Assembly: GCA_017629325.1 (NCBI GenBank)
Contig: JAGBXL010000117.1
Location: 1 to 6,835 of the forward strand
Length of the DNA: 6,835 bases
Direction: 5' to 3'
DNA from: Clostridia bacterium
GTDB lineage: Bacteria > Bacillota > Clostridia > UMGS1810
Numbering within the stretch: the first letter of the stretch is position 1; the number at the start of each line of letters is the position of its first letter. The notes under the pieces are model-generated. The model searched no databases. It worked only from the letters and a program-made list of their open reading frames with translations, and was not told the DNA's origin. Positions 1 through 5,972 of this stretch are shown here, piece by piece. The position numbers and the translations under genes are program-made.

Positions 1-27
1 CTTTTTTGTTAAAACAAAAACTTTCAT
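1..27 (-). CDS. 5' end of a leftward gene, cut by the window edge
   Basis: On the minus strand an ATG at 27-25 opens a frame of nine codons (MKVFVLTKK) that runs off the left edge without a stop. It is preceded by a good Shine-Dalgarno run, AAAGGGG at 42-36, with 8 bases between it and the ATG. That spacing is what supports a true start here. Nine residues are too few to assign a family. If real, this gene is divergent from the dehydrogenase at 371, and the hairpin array lies in the intergenic space between the two starts. I see no convincing promoter for it. Confidence 0.4.
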
Positions 28-106
28 TTTATAATCCCCTTTGTAATAGAAACTCATTAATATTTATGAATGTAAAAGTTGAAATATTACAGCTTTTGTG
101 TTATTA

Positions 107-308
107 TGATTTCATCGAAGATGAAATCAATGAATTGCCTTGCGGCATGAATTGAAACCTGCAGTTTCATGAATTGAGCCTTACGGCTCATGAATTGCAC
201 TAAAGTGCTATTCACGGCAATTCGATTCATGGAGCGATAGCGAGAAATCATGGCGTAGCCAATTCATGACAACGAAGTTGTCAATTCATTAAAAATAAGG
301 TTCATCTT
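107..308. repeat. array of short unlike hairpins separated by ATGAATTG / CAATTCAT spacers
   Basis: Seen directly: the 8-mer ATGAATTG occurs at 130-137, 147-154, 169-176 and 190-197. Its reverse complement CAATTCAT occurs at 260-267 and 282-289, with decayed copies near 218-230 and 244-251. Between the spacers lie short palindromes of different sequence: 107-116/120-129 (10 bp, GAA loop), 136-139/144-147 (TTGC loop), 153-158/164-169, 175-180/185-190 (TTAC loop), 197-200/205-208, 251-254/258-261 (GTA loop) and 267-273/277-283 (GAA loop). AAGATGAA at 118-125 is matched by TTCATCTT at 301-308, so the whole element can be closed by an outer stem. Spacing between copies is 17-22 bases and irregular. 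I do not recognise a named family. It could be a miniature non-autonomous element, a structured RNA or an intergenic palindrome cluster. Confidence 0.8.
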
Positions 309-330
309 TTCCATCACCTAATTATACAAT
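301..330 (+). promoter_or_regulatory. weak candidate promoter for the dehydrogenase operon
   Basis: TACAAT at 325-330 is one base from the sigma-A -10 consensus. The only -35-like sequence at a suitable distance is TTCATC at 301-306 (18-base spacer), which matches TTGACA poorly. This -35 would fall inside the right arm of the outer stem of the hairpin array. The downstream ribosome binding site GGAG at 360-363 sits 7 bases before the ATG at 371. The promoter call is tentative. Confidence 0.3.
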
Positions 331-370
331 GAACTAAATAAAAATTATATTAATTTTATGGAGAATTTAT

Positions 371-1120
371 ATGAAAGCAGTTGTAACAGGTGCAAGTTCC
401 GGAATTGGAAGAGATATGGCTAAAATCCTTTGTGATATGGGCTTTACGGTATATGGCGTTGCCAGAAGAGAAGAAAGACTAGAAGAAATAAAGGCAAAAT
501 ACGATTCTTTCGTTCCTTTAGAAATGGATTTAGCAATAGAAGAAAACGTATATGCTCTCTATGAAAAATTAGAAAATGAAGATATAGATATATTTATAAA
601 TAACGCAGGCTTTGGTGTTTTTGGTTCGTTTGCTAAGTCGAATCTTACTAGTGAACTTGATATGATAAATATAAATATCCGTTCGCTTCATATATTAACA
701 AAGCTTTTTACTAAGAAGTTTTTAAAACAGGGCTATGGTAAAATATTAAATGTTGCATCTTCTGCAGGCTTTATGGCAGGGCCGCTTCTTTCGTCATACT
801 ATGCCTCAAAAGCGTATGTTTTAAGGCTTAGCGAAGCTATCGACGAAGAAATAAGAAGAGTAAATAAAAATATAACTGTTTCTGTTTTGTGTCCCGGTCC
901 TGTTAACACAGAATTTAACGATGTTGCAGGTGTATCCTTTGCATTAGGCGCTCTATCAAGCCAATATGTTGCAGGCTATGCCATTAAAAAAATGCTTAAG
1001 GGAAAAAGAATAATAATTCCCGGTTTTTCAATGAAACTTTTTGTGTTTTTTTCGCGTTTTGTTCCCGAAAAACTCTTAACCAAAATAACCTATCATATTC
1101 AAAGAAAAAAAGGAAACTAA
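371..1120 (+). CDS. short-chain dehydrogenase/reductase (SDR) family oxidoreductase
   Basis: Classical SDR of 249 residues, the usual length of this cytoplasmic NAD(P)-dependent family. Visible motifs are the Rossmann glycine motif TGASSGIG at 7-14, the arginine pair in ARREERL at 31-37 (which suggests NADP preference), NNAG at 77-80, the catalytic Ser130 in VASSAGF, the YxxxK pair Tyr143 and Lys147 in YYASK, and the LCPGPVNTEF segment at 173-182 that follows the active site. The C-terminus (about 215-249) is hydrophobic then basic, like the SDRs resembling Bacillus YqjQ, which may bring it close to a membrane. The substrate cannot be read from the sequence. It starts at an ATG with GGAG 7 bases upstream and is first in an operon with trmK, 4 bases downstream. 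That link may be only transcriptional, as nothing ties it to tRNA modification. Confidence 0.93.
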   Translation: MKAVVTGASSGIGRDMAKILCDMGFTVYGVARREERLEEIKAKYDSFVPLEMDLAIEENVYALYEKLENEDIDIFINNAGFGVFGSFAKSNLTSELDMININIRSLHILTKLFTKKFLKQGYGKILNVASSAGFMAGPLLSSYYASKAYVLRLSEAIDEEIRRVNKNITVSVLCPGPVNTEFNDVAGVSFALGALSSQYVAGYAIKKMLKGKRIIIPGFSMKLFVFFSRFVPEKLLTKITYHIQRKKGN

Positions 1121-1124
1121 AATT

Positions 1125-1802
1125 ATGGAATTAAGTCCCAGACTTTTAAAAATAGCATCTCTCATACCAAAAGGAGAAAAAGTAGCAGATGTAGGCACCG
1201 ACCATGGCTACATACCTCTTTACCTTTTTGAGAATAATATCATTTCACACGCAATAGCTATGGACGTAAACCCAATGCCGTTAAAAAGGGCGGAGGATAA
1301 TATAACTGCTGCCGGCTTTGGTGAAAAATGCGAATTCCGTCTTTCCAATGGCTTAGAAAAGCTTTTAGAAAATGAGGCAACATCTGTTGTTATAGCTGGA
1401 ATGGGCGGACTTTTAATGATGGATATTATATCAAGGGGAATGCCGGTTATAAATAAAGAAACAAAGCTTTTTCTTCAGCCAATGATAGCTGCACCGGAAC
1501 TTAGATTATTCCTTTTTGAAAATGGGTTTACAATTGAAAATGAATATGTTGTAAGAGAAGAAAATAAGTTTTATAACATAATCTGTGCACGCCGCGGTGA
1601 ATGGAAGTATTCCAATGAAGATATATACATTGGCAGAAACACTAAAAAAAATTCACCCGAAGTTTTTGATGAATACATAAAATATAAATACCGCGTATGT
1701 GAAAATATAATAAATGGTATTAAAAAAGGCAGAAATCCAGATTTGAATGAACTTAAAAAGCACGAAAATCAGCTAAAGATATTCGGGAGGTATATAAAAT
1801 GA
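1125..1802 (+). CDS. trmK: tRNA (adenine(22)-N(1))-methyltransferase TrmK
   Basis: S-adenosylmethionine-dependent enzyme that methylates N1 of adenine 22 in tRNA; the Bacillus homologue is YqfN. The 225 residues match the family. The N-terminal Rossmann-type domain shows motif I VADVGTDHGYIPLYL at 20-34 (SAM binding), an acidic Asp47 in AMDVNPMPL at the end of strand 2, and the family signature IAGMGG at 90-95. LQPM at 117-120 and VREENKFYNII at 143-153 follow. The last 45 residues or so (about 180-225) are charged and helical, fitting the C-terminal coiled coil of TrmK. The ribosome binding site AAGGAAA lies in the end of the upstream SDR gene. The stop overlaps the start of the Nif3 gene by four bases (ATGA), which indicates translational coupling and repeats the conserved trmK-nif3 order. 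Confidence 0.95.
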   Translation: MELSPRLLKIASLIPKGEKVADVGTDHGYIPLYLFENNIISHAIAMDVNPMPLKRAEDNITAAGFGEKCEFRLSNGLEKLLENEATSVVIAGMGGLLMMDIISRGMPVINKETKLFLQPMIAAPELRLFLFENGFTIENEYVVREENKFYNIICARRGEWKYSNEDIYIGRNTKKNSPEVFDEYIKYKYRVCENIINGIKKGRNPDLNELKKHENQLKIFGRYIK

Positions 1803-2599
1803 GAGAATTAAAAGATATAATTGAATTTATGAATAGCTTTTGCCCACCCGAACTGGCATTCGATGGTGATAATGTGGGGCTTATTGTTGGAAGAAAGAGT
1901 AAAAATGTGTCTAAAGTTCTTATAAGCTTAGATGTTGATGAAAAGGTTGTTTGTGAGGCAATAGCTTTTGGTGTAGATGTTATAATATCTCATCATCCCC
2001 TTATGTTTCACCCAATAAAAAGACTCACAGATAATTCTCCCGAAGAGAGAACTCTTATGAGTCTTATAAAAAATGATATTTCACTTTTTAGCGCCCACAC
2101 AAATCTCGATTGTGTTCGTGGCGGACTAAATGATTTTTTGGCAAAAAAACTCGGAGTGCAAAACACAAGGGTAATAGAGGTTGTTTCCACAATAAATGGT
2201 GTGGAGCATGGCTTTGGAAGAATAGGTGAGGTTTCAAAAGGAACCAAACTGTTGGATATCTTAAAAAAATGCACTCTGGCTCTTGGAACACCTTTTGTAA
2301 AATATGTGGGAAATCCCCAAAAAGAAATTAAAACAGTTGCCCTAAATTGCGGCGGCGGTGCTGATGAAATAGAAATATGCATAGAAAAAAATGCCGATCT
2401 TTTTATAACGGGCGATGTTAAATATAATCCTGCCAGAGATTGCTATGATAACAATATGGCACTCATAGATGCAGGCCACTACGAAACAGAACACATAGTA
2501 TGTGAACTGCTAAATGAAATTCTCACTAAAGAATTTCCCGATGTTGTTTTTGAAATATCTAAAAGCAATATTCCTGTTTTTAATGTTTACAATAAATAA
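1799..2599 (+). CDS. Nif3-like dinuclear metal centre protein (YqfO/YbgI family), short form
   Basis: The 266-residue protein belongs to the Nif3/DUF34 family, which forms toroidal hexamers with a two-metal site. The metal ligands known from E. coli YbgI can be placed: His65 and His66 in SHHPLMFHP, Asp104 in HTNLDC, and His227 and Glu231 in DAGHYETEH. The N-terminus (FCPPELAFDGDNVGL, 14-28) is also typical. It is the short form: the roughly 100-residue PII-like insert of Bacillus YqfO is absent. The biochemical role of the family is unsettled; GTP cyclohydrolase-like and metal-handling roles have been proposed. Its coupling to trmK is widely conserved in Firmicutes. A strong ribosome binding site, GGGAGGT at 1785-1791, precedes the ATG by 7 bases. 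The 3' end overlaps the convergent gene by 13 bases. Confidence 0.93.
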   Translation: MRELKDIIEFMNSFCPPELAFDGDNVGLIVGRKSKNVSKVLISLDVDEKVVCEAIAFGVDVIISHHPLMFHPIKRLTDNSPEERTLMSLIKNDISLFSAHTNLDCVRGGLNDFLAKKLGVQNTRVIEVVSTINGVEHGFGRIGEVSKGTKLLDILKKCTLALGTPFVKYVGNPQKEIKTVALNCGGGADEIEICIEKNADLFITGDVKYNPARDCYDNNMALIDAGHYETEHIVCELLNEILTKEFPDVVFEISKSNIPVFNVYNK

Positions 2600-3216
2600 A
2601 ATCCGTCATAACTTGCTGCATCGAGGGTGAAAATTCCTGAAAGATGCGGCATTTCATTTTTTATACCTGTTATGTAGAGGGTGTTATATTTATCTGCATT
2701 TAGCTCGTAATTGCCAAGGGTAATGCTGTCATTTTTATTATCGCTTATTTTTATTTCATATTTTCGGGGCAAAATTTTTAAATATTTGCTTGTATTCTTA
2801 TATTCAATATCTCCTATTATCATTTCGTCATTTGCCCATATATTAAGTCTGTCTGTGTCAAGAGATAAATTGCATATCCTTAAATTGCCATAATCTTTAT
2901 CCGGTGCCTCTTTGGGCTCATTAACCCTATAAAATGATGCAATATCAGCTTTGCCGCACAAACATAAATTATCAACCTCGCCAACATTTTGACAAAGGGT
3001 TATTTTATCTATTATATCGTCTTTTCTTCCGCAGCGTGTAGCCTTATATACCTGGGGGCCCGATGAGGTTTTTATATAAGGAGAATATGAGCCGTATTTT
3101 ATTCCGGCACAAACAAGGGTGTTTCCAATATAAAAATCGGCACTTCCCCCGTGTGGTGAAAAATTCATAAATCTTATGTACGAAAACAAAAATCCGCTAT
3201 CGCTATAATTGTTCAT
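2587..3216 (-). CDS. protein of two tandem DUF4397-like domains
   Basis: I read this as two consecutive copies of the DUF4397 beta-sandwich fold (numbering from the upstream ATG at 3228). Copy 1 spans about 17-103 and begins SYIRFMNFSPHGGSADFYIG, matching the family pattern in which a VRVVHASPDAP-type strand is followed by a VDVYVNG-type strand. Copy 2 spans about 115-205 and begins LRICNLSLDTDRLNIWAND, with IEYKNTSKYLKILPRKYEIKI aligning to IKYGSYSPYIKTSSGPQVYKA of copy 1. There is no signal peptide or membrane segment. Eight or nine cysteines, most in copy 1, are unusual. The ATG at 3228 directly abuts the only Shine-Dalgarno sequence (AAAGG, 3233-3229), so I prefer the ATG at 3216, giving 209 residues. 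It lies 23 bases after the stop of the upstream gene, so the two form an operon. Function unknown; clostridial DUF4397 proteins are often suspected to be surface or spore associated, which is unproven here. Confidence 0.8.
   Translation of the reverse strand: MNNYSDSGFLFSYIRFMNFSPHGGSADFYIGNTLVCAGIKYGSYSPYIKTSSGPQVYKATRCGRKDDIIDKITLCQNVGEVDNLCLCGKADIASFYRVNEPKEAPDKDYGNLRICNLSLDTDRLNIWANDEMIIGDIEYKNTSKYLKILPRKYEIKISDNKNDSITLGNYELNADKYNTLYITGIKNEMPHLSGIFTLDAASYDGFYLL
2638..2662 (+). terminator. weak candidate terminator for the SDR-trmK-nif3 operon
   Basis: TGAA at 2638-2641 pairs with TTCA at 2653-2656, and ATG at 2644-2646 pairs with CAT at 2650-2652, with a 2-base bulge and a CGG loop. Six Ts follow at 2657-2662. 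It sits 39 bases after the nif3 stop, in the right orientation. It also lies inside the coding sequence of the convergent gene and its stem is AU-rich, so it may be chance. Confidence 0.3.
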
Positions 3217-3239
3217 AGCACAATGCATCCTTTCATAAA

Positions 3240-4523
3240 TTATCTGCTCTCATCATTTGCAGGAAGCACGCTATGAATATCGGTGCTTTCAAAGAGCTTC
3301 ATATTTTCTTCGTTTATTTCACCAATGTTTCCGCTTGGAATTTCACTTTCTGTTATTTTTGCAAAAACACCGTCTGGCTGGGGTTCCTCTGTCATCTTGT
3401 CGGCATTTTCTTTAAACTGAGTAAGCTTATCTAAAAAGGAGCACATTTGGGTGAGAGATGCGCCCATTCTTTCAACCTCTTTTTCAATTTCATTAAGCTT
3501 ATTAATAATAAAATCATTTTCTTTTGGCTTTAGTATTTCCTTTTCAAATTTAGCTATATTCATGTCAGACCTCCGATTATTATTTTCAATTCCTGCTTTA
3601 AAAAGATTTCCTGGAATTTGCGGCATAAAGTTAAAAAAAGGGCATTTTCCGCTAAACACTGCATCGTCTGTGTAAGTTGGTCTTATTGCTGCCATTTTAT
3701 CACCTTTTCCAAGAAGACGCGGTTTAGAAAACATATCGCTGCCAATAATATACTGTGAGTAAATAATTCCCCCGTTTTCTTCCCAAAGCACAGTGATACC
3801 ATCTTCAAATGCAATCATTTCGGGCGAGCAGTTTTTGGGCATACCAAAGCTTACTATTTTTGCATCACTTTCATTATTGATATCAAAAAAAATAAGGGCG
3901 GTGCTGTTTTTTCGCTTTACTGTGGAAAGAATATAAATAGTGTTTTTATAATAAATGGTGCTTATTGCAAATATTTCATTTTTAAAATTGCACTCTTCAA
4001 TACTTTTTATATTAAAATCTTTGTCGCAGATAAGCTTTTTAAAAATACCGCCTGTATCTTTAAAAATTATAACAGTGCCAAAATCTGTTTTGCACATTGA
4101 GTATGTTCTTGCATCATTGCATATGCCGATTACCTCCGGCTCTTCATAGAGCTTTTCTGTGCTGAATCTGTGCTTCACAAAAAGGTTTTGCCCGTTATGT
4201 TCCATAATGTAAAAAGCACATAGCTTGTTTTGATGTTTTGCAAGTCTTATCTTGTGGATTCTTTTTATTCCCCGTCTGCTTTTTAAAATATCAAATTTTC
4301 TCCATGTGTCATCTTCTTTTTTTAAATACAAAAGCTCTCCGCCTGAGCTTTGCAAAACAAAGTGAAGCACCCCGCCTTTAGAGATTGCATCAAACTCATT
4401 TGAAATATCGGCAAGTATCATATTTTCATTGCCGGCTTTATCCTGACACATAAGCCTGTTATCACTACTAATGTAATATTTAGTGTAAAGATTATTTTCA
4501 TTTATATATATCAGCTCGTTCAC
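3240..4523 (-). CDS. unrecognised protein: beta-rich, propeller-like N-terminal part plus C-terminal coiled coil
   Basis: I do not recognise this 427-residue protein. Residues 1 to about 290 are short beta-strand-like blocks separated by polar turns (for example GGELLYLKKEDDTWRKFDI, GTVIIFKDTGGIFKKLI, DGITVLWEENGGIIYSQYI). They repeat every 40-50 residues, as in sialidase-like or other beta-propellers. Residues 322-376 are helical. From 339 to 367 the positions I339, L343, I346, V350, M353, L357, M360, L364 and L367 follow a perfect 3-4 heptad spacing, so a coiled coil is likely. The last 50 residues are acidic and low in order. No signal peptide or membrane segment is seen. The start codon is GTG at 4523, with AAAGG only 2 bases upstream, so the exact start is uncertain. 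It precedes the DUF4397 gene by 23 bases or less in the same direction and is probably co-transcribed with it. Confidence 0.85.
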   Translation of the reverse strand: MNELIYINENNLYTKYYISSDNRLMCQDKAGNENMILADISNEFDAISKGGVLHFVLQSSGGELLYLKKEDDTWRKFDILKSRRGIKRIHKIRLAKHQNKLCAFYIMEHNGQNLFVKHRFSTEKLYEEPEVIGICNDARTYSMCKTDFGTVIIFKDTGGIFKKLICDKDFNIKSIEECNFKNEIFAISTIYYKNTIYILSTVKRKNSTALIFFDINNESDAKIVSFGMPKNCSPEMIAFEDGITVLWEENGGIIYSQYIIGSDMFSKPRLLGKGDKMAAIRPTYTDDAVFSGKCPFFNFMPQIPGNLFKAGIENNNRRSDMNIAKFEKEILKPKENDFIINKLNEIEKEVERMGASLTQMCSFLDKLTQFKENADKMTEEPQPDGVFAKITESEIPSGNIGEINEENMKLFESTDIHSVLPANDESR

Positions 4524-4576
4524 GACCTTTCTTTTTTAATACATATTTATAAAGCTATAAAAATATTACACAGGGG

Positions 4577-4605
4577 TTGAAATGCAGCTTTATCTGTTGT
4601 AAAAT
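4577..4605 (+). promoter_or_regulatory. sigma-A promoter for murT-gatD
   Basis: TTGAAA at 4577-4582 and TAAAAT at 4600-4605 are separated by exactly 17 bases, each one mismatch from consensus. Transcription should begin near 4611-4613. That is immediately at the Shine-Dalgarno sequence AAGGG (4613-4617), so the untranslated leader would be only about 8 bases if translation starts at 4620. Confidence 0.65.
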
Positions 4606-4612
4606 GTTGTTG

Positions 4613-4631
4613 AAGGGATATGATAACTTTG
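4613..4631 (+). promoter_or_regulatory. ribosome binding site and alternative TTG start of murT
   Basis: AAGGG at 4613-4617 is followed after 2 bases by ATG (4620) and after 11 bases by an in-frame TTG (4629). Two bases is too close for normal initiation, while the TTG is at the long end of the usual range. A TTG start would give a protein beginning MRKIRNIIAI, similar in shape to the start of known MurT proteins, and a leader of about 17 bases. Confidence 0.45.
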
Positions 4632-5972
4632 AGAAAAATCAGAAATATAATAGCAATAATAACATGTAAGCTGCTTATAATAGCAGGCAGGCTGGCAGGA
4701 AAAAAAGGCTCGTCTGCTCCGGGTGGTATAGCTCTTAAAATTTCACCCTTTGTTCTTAAGGACCTTGCTAAGCAGGTGAAAAAAGATATAATCGTTGTTT
4801 GCGGAACCAATGGAAAAACCACAACCAATAATCTTATATACACTCTTTTAAAATCAAAGGGCTATAATGTGGTTGGTAATATTATCGGCGCAAATATGCT
4901 TCCTGGTATTGCCTGTTCTTTTATTGACCATGCATCTGTTTTTGGCAAATTAAATGCAGATTACGCTGCAATAGAATGTGATGAAGCAAGCTTAAGGCGT
5001 ATAGTTCCTTATGTAACCCCCGATAAAATTATAATAACAAATCTTTTCCGCGATCAGCTCGACCGCTTTGGCGAGGTTGATATAACCATAAGCCTTTTAA
5101 ACGAAGCATTAAATAAGCTTCCTCAAACAAAGCTTATTTTAAATGGTGATGACCCTTTAAGTGCACATTTTGGCAAAAATAAAAACTGCACCTATTTTGG
5201 CATAGATGAAAGTTGCAATTTGAGTATGCGTGAAACAAAAGAGGGCAGAAACTGTGCATTTTGCGGTGAGGAGCTTAGTTATAATTTCACCCATTATAGC
5301 CAGCTTGGCGACTATTTTTGCAAAAAATGCGGATTTAAAAGACCAAAGCTTAATTTCTCTGCAAAAGATATAGATATGCAAGATGGGCTTAAATTTAATG
5401 TATATAACGAAAATAAAAAATACCCCTTTAACCTTAATTACAGAGGATTTTATAATATCTATAATATTCTTGCATCAATTGCTACGCTCAAAGAGTGCGG
5501 CGAAGACATTCAAAATCTTGAAGATGTTTTTAAAGCTTATAAACCCCAGATTGCCCGCATGGAGCCGTTTACAATAAATGGTAAAACTGCAGTTTTAAAC
5601 CTTGCCAAAAACCCTGCAGGCTTTAATCAGGCAATAGCAACAGTTGCCTCCGATGCCCGAAAAAAAGACATTTTAATAGCCTTAAACGACGGAGCAGGCG
5701 ACGGGATAGATGTATCGTGGATTTGGGATGTAGATTTTGAAAAGCTTTTAAATTCAAATGTAGAAAGTATCACAGCTTCGGGAATAAGGAAAGACGACCT
5801 TGCCCTTCGCTTAAAATATGCAGGCTTTAAAAATATAAATGTAAAAGAAAATAATAAACAAACCCTTTCCGATGTGATATCGGGCGGGGGAGATGTGGCA
5901 TATATTCTTGTGAACTACACAGCAATGTTTGGCACTCAAACAAATCTTAAGGCTCTGGAGGAAAACAAATGA
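4620..5972 (+). CDS. murT: lipid II isoglutaminyl synthase, Mur ligase-like subunit MurT
   Basis: Subunit of the cytoplasmic MurT-GatD complex that amidates the alpha-carboxyl of D-Glu at position 2 of the lipid II stem peptide, giving D-isoglutamine, with ATP and glutamine-derived ammonia. The 450 residues fit the family. The ATP-binding P-loop GTNGKTT is at 62-68 and the Mur ligase signature TNLFRDQLDRFGE at 140-152. A four-cysteine zinc ribbon typical of MurT is inserted in the central domain (Cys212, Cys215, Cys234, Cys237). The C-terminal DUF1727 domain shows LNLAKNPAGFNQAI at 326-339 and LNDGAGDGIDVSWIWD at 355-370. The conserved Asp of this last motif is the residue held to complete the GatD catalytic triad. 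The start may instead be the TTG at 4629. The stop overlaps gatD by four bases. Confidence 0.96.
   Translation: MITLRKIRNIIAIITCKLLIIAGRLAGKKGSSAPGGIALKISPFVLKDLAKQVKKDIIVVCGTNGKTTTNNLIYTLLKSKGYNVVGNIIGANMLPGIACSFIDHASVFGKLNADYAAIECDEASLRRIVPYVTPDKIIITNLFRDQLDRFGEVDITISLLNEALNKLPQTKLILNGDDPLSAHFGKNKNCTYFGIDESCNLSMRETKEGRNCAFCGEELSYNFTHYSQLGDYFCKKCGFKRPKLNFSAKDIDMQDGLKFNVYNENKKYPFNLNYRGFYNIYNILASIATLKECGEDIQNLEDVFKAYKPQIARMEPFTINGKTAVLNLAKNPAGFNQAIATVASDARKKDILIALNDGAGDGIDVSWIWDVDFEKLLNSNVESITASGIRKDDLALRLKYAGFKNINVKENNKQTLSDVISGGGDVAYILVNYTAMFGTQTNLKALEENK

Noticed and set aside
130..290. CRISPR array
   Set aside because: The repeated unit is only 8 bases, spacing is irregular (17-22), the intervening pieces are themselves palindromic rather than unique spacers, and the orientation flips midway. 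No cas gene is in view.
28..370. A hidden protein-coding gene in the left intergenic region
   Set aside because: No long frame with a ribosome binding site is present, and the palindromic array explains the base pattern better than codon structure.
2008..2382. A 124-codon leftward frame inside nif3
   Set aside because: It lies wholly within a well-supported gene with intact catalytic motifs, has no recognisable domain, and reads as the antisense shadow of nif3.
2516..2537. A 7-bp perfect inverted repeat (GAAATTC / GAATTTC) as terminator of the leftward unit
   Set aside because: It lies in nif3 coding sequence, is AT-rich, and on the minus strand is followed only by ATTTAG rather than a T-run.
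4524..4600. Promoter for the leftward two-gene unit
   Set aside because: TTTCAA and TATAGC at 17-base spacing on the minus strand match sigma-A poorly, and I could not fit a sporulation sigma consensus convincingly.
4547..4843. A 98-codon leftward frame covering the start of murT
   Set aside because: It is antisense to the conserved P-loop region of MurT and to the murT promoter; its hydrophobic translation follows from the codon content of murT.
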